64,000 nucleotides of DNA from Streptomyces taklimakanensis (GCF_009709575.1 NZ_WIXO01000001.1:4900001-4964000), one strand, 5' to 3'; shown: positions 42,314 to 51,644, counted from the first letter of the stretch. Notes: generated by a model from the letters alone, not told the origin. Made by a program: numbers and translations.

Positions 42314-43654
42314 GTGAACACCGTCGGACCCACGCGCCCCGCCCAGGTCAGTGCCGCCCGCCGCCGCACCGTCATCGACGCGCTGCGGCGCGGCGCCGTG
42401 CCCGAGAGCGGACTCGACCTGCTGGCCACCGGACTCGACCGGTTCGAGGCGGCCTTGGACGCGGAACTGGACGCGGTGGCGTCCGGCGGGTCCGTGTTCA
42501 AGGCCGTGCGCGGCGAGTACGGATCCGGCAAGACCTTCTTCACCCGCTGGCTGGGGGAACGGGCCAAGCGCCGCAACTTCGCCGTGGCCGAGATCCAGAT
42601 CTCGGAGAACGAGACCCCGCTGCACAAGCTGGAGACCGTCTACCGGCGACTCACCGAACGCCTCACCACCTCCAGCTTCCCGCCCAGCGCGCTGCGCCCG
42701 GTGGTCGACGCCTGGTTCTACGCACTGGAGGAGGACGCCCTCGCCGCCGGCGCGACCGAGGAGGAACTACCCGGCGACGTGGAGAAACTGCTCGTCGCGC
42801 GCCTCGCGGAGGTGTCCCGGCACGCCCCGTCCTTCGCCACCGCCCTGCGCGGCTACCGGTCCGCCCTCGCCGACGGCGACGAGGCGACCGCCGCGGCCGT
42901 CCTGGCGTGGCTCGGCGGCCAGCCGCACGTCGCGGCCTCCGCCCGCAGGGCCGCCGGGGTGCGCGGCGACCTCGACCACTTCGGAGCCCTGGGCTTCCTC
43001 CAGGGACTGCTCACCGTGCTGCGCGACTCCGGGCACGCCGGTCTCTTCGTCGTCCTCGACGAGGTGGAGACGCTGCAGCGGGTCCGTTCCGACGCCCGCG
43101 ACAAGGCGCTCAACGCGCTGCGGCAGCTCATCGACGAGGTGCACTCCGGGCGCTTCCCCGGCCTGTATCTGGTGATCACCGGCACGCCTGCTTTCTACGA
43201 CGGGCAGCAGGGCGTCCAGCGCTTGGCCCCGCTCGCCCAGCGACTCGCCACCGACTTCACCACCGATCCGCGTTTCGACAACCCCCGCGCGGTGCAGATC
43301 CGGTTGCCCGGATTCAACCAGGAGTCCCTGGTCGGCCTCGGCGTCACCATCCGCGACCTGTACGCGGCAGGAGCCGCGGCGCCGGAGCGGATCGGGGCGG
43401 TCGTCGACGACGCCTACGTCGCCGACCTCGCGCGGGCCGTAGGCGGGGCGCTGGGCGGGAAGGTCGGGGTGGCGCCCCGGTTGTTCCTGAAGAAGCTCGT
43501 CGGCGACGTCCTCGACCGCGTCGACCAGTTCGACGATTTCGACCCCCGGCAGCACTACCGTCTGACCGTCGCGAGTCGGGAACTCACCGATGTGGAGCGG
43601 AACCTGGCGGTGTCGGGCACCTCCTCCGCCGACGACGTCGACCTGGAGCTGTGA
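42314..43654 (+). CDS. brxD: BrxD, BREX type 2 ATP-binding protein
   Basis: A 446-aa AAA-type ATPase with Walker A GEYGSGKT at 67-74, Walker B FVVLDEVETLQRV, and an Orc/Cdc6-like arrangement (LIDEVHSGRFPGLYLVITGT, LPGFNQESLVGLG). It matches BrxD, the ATPase coupled to BrxHI in type 2 BREX loci. GTG 42314 is used because upstream in-frame codons lack coding bias; the ribosome binding site is weak (GGGGAA 16 bases away). It overlaps brxHI by one base (TGATG). Confidence 0.9.
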   Translation: MNTVGPTRPAQVSAARRRTVIDALRRGAVPESGLDLLATGLDRFEAALDAELDAVASGGSVFKAVRGEYGSGKTFFTRWLGERAKRRNFAVAEIQISENETPLHKLETVYRRLTERLTTSSFPPSALRPVVDAWFYALEEDALAAGATEEELPGDVEKLLVARLAEVSRHAPSFATALRGYRSALADGDEATAAAVLAWLGGQPHVAASARRAAGVRGDLDHFGALGFLQGLLTVLRDSGHAGLFVVLDEVETLQRVRSDARDKALNALRQLIDEVHSGRFPGLYLVITGTPAFYDGQQGVQRLAPLAQRLATDFTTDPRFDNPRAVQIRLPGFNQESLVGLGVTIRDLYAAGAAAPERIGAVVDDAYVADLARAVGGALGGKVGVAPRLFLKKLVGDVLDRVDQFDDFDPRQHYRLTVASRELTDVERNLAVSGTSSADDVDLEL

Positions 43655-45786
43655 TGACGGCGGCCGGTGGCACGGCCGACCCGGCGGAGCGGCTCGATCC
43701 CGTCGTGCTCCACCACATCGTCAACACCCTCGGCTGGCCCGACCTACGGCCTTTGCAGAAGGCGGCGATCCCACCGTTGATGGACGGCGAGGACGCTGTT
43801 CTGCTGGCCCCGACCGCCGGCGGCAAAACCGAGGCGGCCTGCTTCCCGCTGTTGTCCGCGATGGCGGAGAGGAAGTGGACCGGCACCTCGGTGCTGTACC
43901 TGTGCCCGCTCAAGGCGCTGCTCAACAACCTCGTCACCCGTGTCGATTCCTATGCCCGGTGGTTGGGGCGACGGGCCGCGCTCTGGCACGGCGACACCAC
44001 GGAATCCCAACGACAGCGCATCCGCACCGACCCACCGGACATCCTGCTCACCACGCCGGAGTCCCTGGAAGCGATGCTGATCGGTTTCACAACCGATCAC
44101 GCACACCTGTTGGGCACCCTACGGGCGGTCGTCGTCGACGAGGTGCACGCCTTCGCCGGCGACGACCGCGGCTGGCACCTGCTCGCCGTGCTGGAGCGGC
44201 TGGAGCGGATCACCGGACGCCCCGTCCAGCGCGTCGGTCTGTCGGCCACGGTCGGCAACCCGCACCACCTGCTGGAGTGGCTGCAGGGATCGGGCAGGGG
44301 GACGCGCCTTGGTCGGGTCGTCGCTCCCGAGGCTCCGGCCACACCCGGCGGGTCACGGCCCGCCGGCGAGGTCGAGCTGGACTACGTGGGCTCGCTGGAG
44401 AACGCGGCCAAACTGATCGCCGCACTCCACCGGGGCGAGAAGCGACTGGTCTTCTGCGACTCGCGCAGCCAGGTCGAACAGCTCGGAGCGGCCCTGCGGG
44501 CGCGCGGGGTGACCGTCTTCCTCTCCCACGCCTCCCTCTCCGTCGACGAACGCACCCGCTCCGAGCAGGCGTTCGCCGAGGCACGGGACTGCGTCATCGT
44601 CTCCACGTCCACCCTGGAACTCGGCATCGACGTCGGCGACCTGGACCGCGTCGTCCAGATCGACTCGCCCGCCACCGTCGCCTCGTTCCTCCAACGCATC
44701 GGACGCACCGGCCGCCGCGCCGACACCGTACGCAACTGCCTGTTCCTGACCACGCGCGAGGAGTCCCTGCTCCAGGCGGCCGGGCTCCTCCTGCTGTGGG
44801 GACGCGGCTGGGTCGAACCGGTGACCGCGCCGCCCGAGCCGAGCCACCTCGTCGCCCAGCAACTCCTCGCCGTCACCCTGCAGCAGCACAGACTCGGTGA
44901 CCGGCTCTGGCCCGAGCAGTGGAACGGTCTCGCCCCCTTCGACCGCTCGGCCGCCCCCGTCCTGCGGCACCTGCTGGAGGAGGGCTACCTCGATCGGGAC
45001 GGCGGGATGCTGTTCGTCGGGCCGGAGGCCGAACGACGCTTCGGGCGACGCCACTTCATGGAGTTGACCGCCTCCTTCACCGCGCCGCCGCAGTTCACCG
45101 TGCTCGCCGGGCGCCAGGAGATCGGCCGGACCGACCCGTCCGTCCTGACCGAGGAACGCCCCGGCCCCAGACGACTGCTGCTGGCCGGACGGAGCTGGCA
45201 GGTCACCTTCGTCGACTGGAAACGCAGACGGGTCTTCGTCGAACCAGCCGACGGCGGCGGCGTCGCCAAGTGGACCGGCGGCGGCATCGCCGGGCTCTCC
45301 TACGAACTGACACGAGCCATGCGCGAGGTGCTGCTCGGCGTCGACCCGCCGGTGTCGCTGACACGTCGAGCCGAGGCCCGGCTGTCCGAGGCGCGCGAGG
45401 CCGATGCCCCGGACAGGGTGCACCCGGGCGGAACACTGGTCACCCGGGCCGGAAACGACACGCGCTGGTGGACCTGGGCCGGATACCGGGCCAACGCCAC
45501 GCTGGCCGCCACCCTCCCGTCGATCGCCGATCCGGTGCAGCGGCCGGACGACCGCAGCGTCCGACTGCGTGAGGACCTGACCCCCGAGATGTGGCGCGCG
45601 GCCTTCGACAGCGTGGGCGAGCACCTCGTCTTCCCCGACGTGGACCCCCGGGCCGTGCGCGGACTGAAGTTCTCCGCCGCCCTCCCCGAACACCTCGCCG
45701 TCGCCACGGTCGCCGCCCGCCTGGCGGACTTCGACGGTGCGCGGGCGGTGCTCGCCGAGCCGGTGCGCTTCCACCACCCGGGCTGA
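43654..45786 (+). CDS. brxHI: BrxHI, BREX type 2 Lhr-like DEAD/DEAH helicase
   Basis: A 710-aa superfamily 2 helicase. Walker A APTAGGKT is at 52-59, DEVH at 162-165, SATVGNP follows, then helicase C motifs LVFCDSRSQVEQL, STSTLELGIDVGDLDRVVQI and QRIGRTGRRAD. The C-terminal 300 residues have the Lhr-like winged-helix and beta layout, with WQVTFVDWKRRRVFVEPADGG. It is the last gene of the BREX set and is co-translated with brxD. Confidence 0.92.
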   Translation: MTAAGGTADPAERLDPVVLHHIVNTLGWPDLRPLQKAAIPPLMDGEDAVLLAPTAGGKTEAACFPLLSAMAERKWTGTSVLYLCPLKALLNNLVTRVDSYARWLGRRAALWHGDTTESQRQRIRTDPPDILLTTPESLEAMLIGFTTDHAHLLGTLRAVVVDEVHAFAGDDRGWHLLAVLERLERITGRPVQRVGLSATVGNPHHLLEWLQGSGRGTRLGRVVAPEAPATPGGSRPAGEVELDYVGSLENAAKLIAALHRGEKRLVFCDSRSQVEQLGAALRARGVTVFLSHASLSVDERTRSEQAFAEARDCVIVSTSTLELGIDVGDLDRVVQIDSPATVASFLQRIGRTGRRADTVRNCLFLTTREESLLQAAGLLLLWGRGWVEPVTAPPEPSHLVAQQLLAVTLQQHRLGDRLWPEQWNGLAPFDRSAAPVLRHLLEEGYLDRDGGMLFVGPEAERRFGRRHFMELTASFTAPPQFTVLAGRQEIGRTDPSVLTEERPGPRRLLLAGRSWQVTFVDWKRRRVFVEPADGGGVAKWTGGGIAGLSYELTRAMREVLLGVDPPVSLTRRAEARLSEAREADAPDRVHPGGTLVTRAGNDTRWWTWAGYRANATLAATLPSIADPVQRPDDRSVRLREDLTPEMWRAAFDSVGEHLVFPDVDPRAVRGLKFSAALPEHLAVATVAARLADFDGARAVLAEPVRFHHPG

Positions 45787-45859
45787 GCCGGCCGGAGGCC
45801 GTGTGCCTCCGCGCCTTCAAGGCGAGGGCCTGCGGGCAGCGGTTCGCCTCGCTCGGCGT

Positions 45860-46585
45860 TCACGCGGAGGCTCGGGCGACGATGTCACCGATGTCCCGGA
45901 TCCACTGGCGTGGCGTTACGCCCGTCGGCGGCTCGGCCGTCAGCCCCAGGGAATCGGTTGCTTCGGCCAAGCGTTCGTCGCTCTCCGCGAGGCGCAGGAG
46001 GATCCTCAGCTCGTCGACGAGTTGCCGCTGCTCCTCCTTGCTCGTCGTCGCGATGTAATCGTCAATGGCTTCCTTGTGTGGCGAGTGTTTATGCGTGAGG
46101 GATTGGTGGAGATGTACGCTCAGCAGCCTGTGTACGGCAGGGAATCGTGCCTTCCAATCCACCGGCTCCGCTCTGGTCGATGAAGCCGTCCGCTTTGGGC
46201 TGTTGAGGATGCGCATGACCTCGTAGGTCACTTCCACAAGCCTCTCGTCATCGACGTCGAAGGTGTCGGCCGTCGCCGTGCGAACCTTCTCCGTGAATTC
46301 CTCCGGAAGGCGAAGGTGGTACCTGAGCAGATAGAACTCGAGGTCCCTCCGCCAGATCCATTCGCCGTCGGTGTGGATGGAGCCACCCCCGAGGACGACC
46401 TCCCCGGAACCGAGGACGTCTTCGGCGACCCCCATGGAGGAGAAGATCTCGTGTCCTCTCCTCAAGTAGTCGGCGGCCTTGTCCTCCAGAATTCCGGGTT
46501 CGTCCGTCAAGAAGTCCCGTATCGATCCGGCGGGTTTCCCTGCGCCCGTCGGCCAGAGCTCTTCGTAGCAGCCGAGAATCTTCAT
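45860..46585 (-). CDS. Probable immunity protein for the upstream toxin
   Basis: A 241-aa soluble, acidic, helix-rich protein that I do not assign to a named family. Features include ELWPTGAGKPAGSIRDFL, GEVVLGGGSIHTDGEWIWRR and a charged C-terminal half. It starts 68 bases after the polymorphic toxin gene on the same strand, the usual place for an immunity gene. The role is inferred from position only. ATG 46585 is preferred over TTG 46603. Confidence 0.55.
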   Translation of the reverse strand: MKILGCYEELWPTGAGKPAGSIRDFLTDEPGILEDKAADYLRRGHEIFSSMGVAEDVLGSGEVVLGGGSIHTDGEWIWRRDLEFYLLRYHLRLPEEFTEKVRTATADTFDVDDERLVEVTYEVMRILNSPKRTASSTRAEPVDWKARFPAVHRLLSVHLHQSLTHKHSPHKEAIDDYIATTSKEEQRQLVDELRILLRLAESDERLAEATDSLGLTAEPPTGVTPRQWIRDIGDIVARASA

Positions 46586-46653
46586 CGACAACGCGTCTCT
46601 CAATCGTCATTCTGTGACGGGGAGGAAGGTCCTCCAATAGCCGTCGTGGAGGA

Positions 46654-47868
46654 TCACCGGTTCCTGTCCGGGGGCAGTTTGGGGAACACGCCCACTTCGT
46701 CCGTGGGGGCCTGGACGGGAACGCCGAGTCGATTCGCCAAAGCCTGGGCGGCAGGTATCTCTCCACTCCCCTGGGCCACGGTTCCGGAGTGACATGATAC
46801 GAGGCGGATGGGTTCTCCATTGTAATGTGGATTACTTTTGACGGCCTCGGCGATGTGCGTGGGGTTGACCTCACCCGGCGGGAAGTCGACACCTGCTTGA
46901 TTGGTGCGCCCGGGCATGAAATACCCCTTGTTGTTCCCGTGGACCACTACGTCATGGTAGCCCTCTCGCGGACCCACCAGATTCGTGTTGAGGGTTGTGT
47001 TCCTGTCATAGCCGACGGTCGTGGAGCCTTGCCGGTAGTACACATGGTCGCCGGTCCACAGGACGGCGTCGCCGGGTGTCTTCGGTGGCACCGGGATCTT
47101 CGACTCCGGGGAGTTCCTCGCCGCCGCCGATCGACGCGTCCCCATGAGTTCGGCGTACCGAGGAGACCACGGGACGCCCGTGAAACTCCGCACCGTGCCG
47201 TACCCCGCACCGAAGGCACCGCCAAAAAACATGCCGTCCTTGGCGGCGTCACCGACCTGGTTGAGGTTGAAGCCGTCCTGGAGGCCGGCGTGGATGCGCA
47301 TGGGCTGGGCGACGGCGAGGTTGACCGCCACGGACTCCACACCGCCGAAGGCGGCACCGGTCAGGGTGGTGGCGGCGATGCGGGCGGCGTTGGCGGAGAC
47401 GGCCACACCCAGGGACGCGGCGAGTCGGGTGATGGTCGTCGCGGCGGCCACCGCCGCGCCCGATGCTGCTCCGGCGGTGACGACGGCCAGCCCGATCCCG
47501 GCGACGATGGTCGCGGCGGAGATCGCGATGTGGGTGTCGATCTCGTTCTTGACGTCCTCGATGTCGTTCGCGAAGTCGTCCAGGGCGGTGGCCATGTCGC
47601 GGGCGGCCTGCTCCAGGTCGTTGAGCCAGCCTCGGCCGCCGTGGCAGTAGCGGTGCCAGAAAACCTCGAAGGCGTCGATCGCCTCGCCCCGGTTGTTCTC
47701 GATGAGGGCGCCGGCCTTGCCGCCTGTGGCCTGGCGTACGTCTTGGACGGTGTCGGCGAAGTCCCGCCAGGCGGTCGCGGCATCGCGTAACTTGCCCTCG
47801 TCGGCGTCGGGCCACCACATGCCCATCGTCTCGACGAGCCACTCCTTGGCCTCTTCGAACGCCCCCAT
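46654..47868 (-). CDS. WXG100-associated polymorphic toxin with uncharacterised C-terminal domain
   Basis: A 404-aa protein. Residues 1-125 form a helical T7SS-type N-terminus (EWLVETMGMWWPDADEGKL, AFEVFWHRYCHGGRGWLNDL). Residues 125-215 are a hydrophobic Ala/Gly-rich segment that may insert in membranes. A linker follows with TPGDAVLWTGDHVYYRQG. The C-terminal 100 residues contain YHDVVVHGNNKGYFMPG and IRLVSCHSGTVAQGSG, then ALANRLGVPVQAPTDEVGVF. The His-Gly and Ser-Cys pair recalls caspase-like (CHAT) cysteine peptidases, but this is inference. The start overlaps the WXG100 gene stop by one base. Confidence 0.75.
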   Translation of the reverse strand: MGAFEEAKEWLVETMGMWWPDADEGKLRDAATAWRDFADTVQDVRQATGGKAGALIENNRGEAIDAFEVFWHRYCHGGRGWLNDLEQAARDMATALDDFANDIEDVKNEIDTHIAISAATIVAGIGLAVVTAGAASGAAVAAATTITRLAASLGVAVSANAARIAATTLTGAAFGGVESVAVNLAVAQPMRIHAGLQDGFNLNQVGDAAKDGMFFGGAFGAGYGTVRSFTGVPWSPRYAELMGTRRSAAARNSPESKIPVPPKTPGDAVLWTGDHVYYRQGSTTVGYDRNTTLNTNLVGPREGYHDVVVHGNNKGYFMPGRTNQAGVDFPPGEVNPTHIAEAVKSNPHYNGEPIRLVSCHSGTVAQGSGEIPAAQALANRLGVPVQAPTDEVGVFPKLPPDRNR

Positions 47869-48308
47869 CAGGGCATTTCCTGTCCTGACTCTTGATGGTG
47901 GGCGGAGGGTTGCGGGGCGGGCGGCGCGTAGGGGCCGTAGGGCTGCTGGTCGGCGGGGGGCTGGGGCGGGAAGGGGCCGTAGGGGGCGGGAGCCCTGGTG
48001 AACATGCCCTTGATGGCGGCCTCGTTGTCCACGTGTCCGTCGGCCATGTCCTCCATCGCCCCGTGGATGCTGGCCAGTCCGGCCACCAGGATGCCCACGG
48101 AGCGTTCGATGGTGGTGCGGTGCGGTTCGTAGGAGTCCCCGAACGTCCGGCCCTGCTCGTCCCCACCCCAGGGGGCGCCCAGCGCATCCAGCTTCTCCTT
48201 CAGAGTGGACGCGGCCTGGCGTAACTTCTCGCTCTGTGTGTGGAACGTCGGCGCGGAGGCTTTCAGGTCCGCCGTCGATATGTCCAGCACCCTCTTGCCG
48301 TCGCTCAC
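47868..48308 (-). CDS. WXG100-like secreted protein
   Basis: A 146-aa protein. Residues 1-95 form the helical hairpin of ESX substrates, with the turn PWGGDEQGRTFGDSY in place of WXG. The last 45 residues are Pro/Gln/Tyr-rich. It is the first gene of a toxin operon and probably escorts the toxin through a type VII secretion system, which is not encoded here. GTG 48308 has GGAGGGG six bases upstream. Confidence 0.8.
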   Translation of the reverse strand: MSDGKRVLDISTADLKASAPTFHTQSEKLRQAASTLKEKLDALGAPWGGDEQGRTFGDSYEPHRTTIERSVGILVAGLASIHGAMEDMADGHVDNEAAIKGMFTRAPAPYGPFPPQPPADQQPYGPYAPPAPQPSAHHQESGQEMP

Positions 48309-48661
48309 AGAATCCCCTCCCCGTACCGAAGTCACAGTCGACGTCACACTAGCGGCCGGAAACGACAGGCCGTCCGGAGCCGGCCGGACAGCAGCAGTCG
48401 CACGGCCCGGCACAACAGCGACGGGCAACCCGGTTCGAATACCCGAGTGTTCGTATGCGAACGCGTCGGGCCGACCCATGGGCACCGACCGGTGCGCCGA
48501 AACCGTCCAGACCCGCCCGGCCGGCCGGCCGGGCGGGCCGAAGAATCGACCCCCGGACCCCGCCACGATGTCGGACGGGCCCTCGCCACCGGTCGGCCCC
48601 ACATCCGCCCCGCCCTCCACAACGTCGGGACCAAACCTCGACGCACAGGGGAACCGCTGCC
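48309..48661. other. Intergenic region upstream of the toxin operon
   Basis: No gene is recognisable. AT-richer bases just upstream of the WXG100 gene (about 48325-48365 and 48435-48460) could hold its promoter. Confidence 0.3.
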
Positions 48662-49144
48662 TCAGCGCGGGGGAAACCGCGCAAGGTGCCGGTCCCACTC
48701 CTGCGCTGCCCGCATCAGTTCGGCCCGGTCCGTCTCGACATCGATCACGTATTGACGGAGATCCGGATCCTCGTCGTGCCGGTGTCGCGGAGGCGCGGCC
48801 TCAAACGAGAGGTGGACTCGTAGCGCTCCCGTGCCGTCGTGCCACCGGACCTGGCTGAAAGCGAGGACCGGTTCGAGGAAGGAAAGGTCCGGGAGGAGGT
48901 GTCCCTCCGGATCCGGCTTCGCATCCGGCCTACGCCCGTCCGCGACAGCACGCAACCATGCGGATACCTCATGAGCCTCGTCGACCAGCAGGCACGGGTC
49001 GGCGAAGGACCAACTGGTCGCCGGTGTGGTGACTTCGGCCCCGATGACGAGCCAGTTGTCGTCCCAACGGTCGCCCCTGGCTCCTGAGAACTGGTAGCGG
49101 AGCGGCCGCAGGACGATGCCGCCTGCTCGGTCGGTAAGTCGCAT
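48662..49144 (-). CDS. WapI-family-like immunity protein
   Basis: A 160-aa protein. The central pattern DDNWLVIGAEVTTPATSWSF, ADPCLLVDEAHEVSAWL, then FLEPVLAFSQV and LRVHLSFEAAPP matches the WapI immunity family as I know it. WapI proteins protect against WapA-type contact toxins. No toxin gene is adjacent in the same unit, so this could be an orphan antitoxin. ATG 49144 is the likely start. Confidence 0.7.
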   Translation of the reverse strand: MRLTDRAGGIVLRPLRYQFSGARGDRWDDNWLVIGAEVTTPATSWSFADPCLLVDEAHEVSAWLRAVADGRRPDAKPDPEGHLLPDLSFLEPVLAFSQVRWHDGTGALRVHLSFEAAPPRHRHDEDPDLRQYVIDVETDRAELMRAAQEWDRHLARFPPR

Positions 49145-49505
49145 GGCCGGAGGATGCCACATCCCGCGGATACCCCGGATGTCGAACGCCAGGTGGGGGA
49201 GACGTGGGTCGAGGTCGTCGCTGCCCGCCGTCGGGCTGTGACACCCCGATTCGTCCCCACCGTCCAGGAGTGGTCACACGAGGCCCGGGGCGGGACACGC
49301 CCGGTTGCGAAACCCCGAGGGAAACGGGGGTGGGAGCTGGAAGGGTGGGCGTGTGACCGGAGGTGACGGTGGCGGGCGGTACCGTTCGGGCGGAATGGAC
49401 GGCGTCTCCCGGCGGGAGGGTCGGGTGAGGCCCGCGGGCGGCGAACCGCCGTGCGTTGATGTGCTGTTGATCGTTCATTGATTCGTGGCGGGCAGGCTTC
49501 CCCGC

Positions 49506-49751
49506 ATGGCAATCGACTACTCCGGTCCGGTGCGGCAGACAACCGGTTGGTGGGAGCGCGCGCTGTGCGCGCAGATCGGCTCCGAGCCCTTCTTCCCCGA
49601 GCCGGGCAGAACCCCGGTGGACGCCAAGAAGATCTGTCAGTCGTGCGAAGGGCGCGTCGAGTGCCTGGAGTACGCCCTCACCCACGACGAGCGCTACGGC
49701 GTGTGGGGCGGGCTCTCGGAGGAGGAACGCCGCAGGCTCAAGCGCGCCTGA
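49506..49751 (+). CDS. WhiB-family iron-sulphur regulator
   Basis: An 81-aa protein with the four WhiB cysteines (ALCAQIG, then KICQSCEGRVEC), the GVWGGLSEEE turn and a basic tail RRRLKRA. It binds a 4Fe-4S cluster and typically partners the principal sigma factor. ATG 49506 gives the usual length; GTG 49485 is an alternative adding seven residues. It stands alone, followed by a degraded gene on the other strand. Confidence 0.9.
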   Translation: MAIDYSGPVRQTTGWWERALCAQIGSEPFFPEPGRTPVDAKKICQSCEGRVECLEYALTHDERYGVWGGLSEEERRRLKRA

Positions 49752-49786
49752 GGCGACGGTGGGAGGTGGCGCGCCGTCGAGGGGGA

Positions 49787-50205
49787 TCAGACGGCGCGGT
49801 AGCCGTCGATCGCGTCCGCGTACGGGACCAGGTGCGGGGCGAGTTCCCGCTCGATCAGCTCGGCGTCCCGCTCGGGGACGGTCAGGGCGGTGCGGCGCAG
49901 GCGGACGCTCCGGGACGCCGGGTCGGGGAAGACCGACAGGCGCGGCACGAGGTCGCGCAACACCCGGCCCGCGCGGAACGGTGCCAGGGCCTCGATCTCC
50001 AACGCGCAGCCCTCGGTGAACTCGCGGTCACCGAACCGCACGGGTTCGGGCAGGACGCGGACCGGGGCGGCGACTCGCGCCCGCGCCATGATCCGGCCGA
50101 GGCCGCGGGTGGGGTTCCGGAAGCAGCCGCGGGTCGTGTAGAGCAGCACCGTGTCGCCCTCGACGAGCGGGACCGGGGCGCCGGCGGCGAGGTGGTCCGC
50201 GAGGT
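49787..50205 (-). pseudogene. EVE-like domain protein, N-terminally truncated
   Basis: The minus strand encodes about 140 residues: VEGDTVLLYTTRGCFRNPT, then GRIMARARVAAPVRVLPEP, LAPFRAGRVLRDLVPRLSVF and a C-terminal SVRLRRTALTVPERDAELIE. This looks like the core and end of an EVE/PUA-like protein of the type found widely in Streptomyces. No start codon with a ribosome binding site lies near 50205, and beyond that point an unrelated plus-strand fragment begins, so the N-terminus is probably lost. EVE domains are thought to bind modified bases. Confidence 0.5.
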
Positions 50206-50475
50206 GTCCGGGACTTCGCGGCGATGTCCCGGGAGTTCCACCGGGCCGAGCGGCTGTGCCCGGACGCCTCGGACGTCGTGCCGCCCACGATCCGACGGAT
50301 CTTCCGCGGGAAGGCGTTGGAGTTCCTCGCCGAGCCGCGGCAGGATCCCCGTCGACTGCTGGAACGGATCCAGTGGGTCGTGGACGGCCTGCCCGAGGAG
50401 ACCCCTGGCTCCGGGAGGTCTGCGGCTGACGGTCCGCGCCGCCGCCGCGTCCTCCCGTCACGTCCGTCACGCGCC
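50206..50475 (+). pseudogene. C-terminal fragment of an unidentified protein
   Basis: The codons encode FAAMSREFHRAERLCPDASD, then PTIRRIFRGKALEFLAEPRQ and LLERIQWVVDGLPEE, with strong codon bias but no gene start. It appears fused to the truncated EVE-like gene on the opposite strand. I cannot name the family; a solute-binding or glycosidase tail is possible. Both fragments together indicate a deletion joint near 50205. Confidence 0.35.
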
Positions 50476-50480
50476 GCCCG

Positions 50481-51644
50481 TCACGGTGCGGCCGATCCGG
50501 ACCGCAGCGCCCGCGACAGCGCCACCAACTGCCGCACGTCGGCGTCCAGGTCGCCCTCGTCGGGCACGACGACGGGAACGGCGGAACCGGTCGCGGGACG
50601 CCCCTCGGCGTGCGCCCGCAGCGCCTCCCGCAGGCGCGGCGCCAACTCCCCCGGCGAGACGTCGGCCGGGCCGCCGCCCTCCTCGTCGAGCGCCGCGAGG
50701 TAGGGGCTGACACGCACCAGGCCGTCCCGGCACTCGATGACCCGGCGGTAGTAGCGGCGGTGCACCCCGCGCGGGCGCAGCGCGTCGCGCCACGGGCGCG
50801 CCGGCACCCGGTGGAGCGCGTCCTCGGGGAAGTTCCGGTGCAGCGCCGTCCACAGCGGCGCCAACAGCCGATAGGCCCGCAGGTGCCGCCACCACACGCG
50901 CAGCGCGGTCAGCCGCATCACCGCGGCCGGGTAGGTGACGCCGACCAGGATCAGCACGATGCCCGGCAGCAGGAAGAACACCGCCCCGAACCACCCCAGC
51001 GTCGTCTCGGCGGCCCCGGCGGTGTCCAGCGACGCGTCGACCCGGTCGCCACCGGCCCAGCGCAGCAGCACCGCGGGCACGAAGAGCGCGTCGGCCACCA
51101 CGATCGCCGCCATGCCGAAGGAGGTGATCCGCAGCCCGCGCGCCAGCCGGGGTTCGGCGACGCGCGCGTAACGCCGGGTCCACAGCCATCCCAGGGCGAA
51201 GCCGGCGGCCAGGTAGAGGTCGGCCGTCACGTGGAACGCGGCCACGCTGGTGACGGTGTGGTCCCGGGTGCGGACCCCGTCGGGCGTCGCGGCCGTGGCG
51301 GCGGTCAGCGCGGCCACCCCGGCCAACAGCGCCAGGCCGTACCAGGAGGCCCGCCTGCGGGCCCGGTCGGGCTCCAGCGTGGAGAAGAGGTAGAAGTAGA
51401 CCATGCAGTTGACCGCGGACAGCACCAGGACGTGCTGGACCAGGCGGGAGGTCATGGGGGCCAGGCCCAGGAACACCTCGTCGCGGTCGGCCGCGAGTCC
51501 GAAGGGGTAGGCCGCCGCCCAACAGACGATCAGTCCGGTGACCGACCACAGCGGCACGTCGCGCGGCGCGCGCGCCAGCCGGTGGACCATCCACGCCGAC
51601 ACCAGCAGGGAACCGGCGCCGTACAGGGTCAGCAGCAGGCTCAC
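50481..51644 (-). CDS. MAB_1171c-like (DUF6545-type) membrane protein
   Basis: A 387-aa protein with about seven transmembrane segments in residues 1-240, then a cytoplasmic region of 150 residues beginning LWTALHRNFPEDALHRVP and RRYYRRVIECRDGLVRVSPY. This matches the MAB_1171c-like family that recurs in actinomycetes beside ImmA/IrrE peptidases. GTG 51644 overlaps the peptidase stop by four bases. The function is unknown; it may be the output of the XRE/ImmA switch. Confidence 0.8.
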   Translation of the reverse strand: MSLLLTLYGAGSLLVSAWMVHRLARAPRDVPLWSVTGLIVCWAAAYPFGLAADRDEVFLGLAPMTSRLVQHVLVLSAVNCMVYFYLFSTLEPDRARRRASWYGLALLAGVAALTAATAATPDGVRTRDHTVTSVAAFHVTADLYLAAGFALGWLWTRRYARVAEPRLARGLRITSFGMAAIVVADALFVPAVLLRWAGGDRVDASLDTAGAAETTLGWFGAVFFLLPGIVLILVGVTYPAAVMRLTALRVWWRHLRAYRLLAPLWTALHRNFPEDALHRVPARPWRDALRPRGVHRRYYRRVIECRDGLVRVSPYLAALDEEGGGPADVSPGELAPRLREALRAHAEGRPATGSAVPVVVPDEGDLDADVRQLVALSRALRSGSAAP

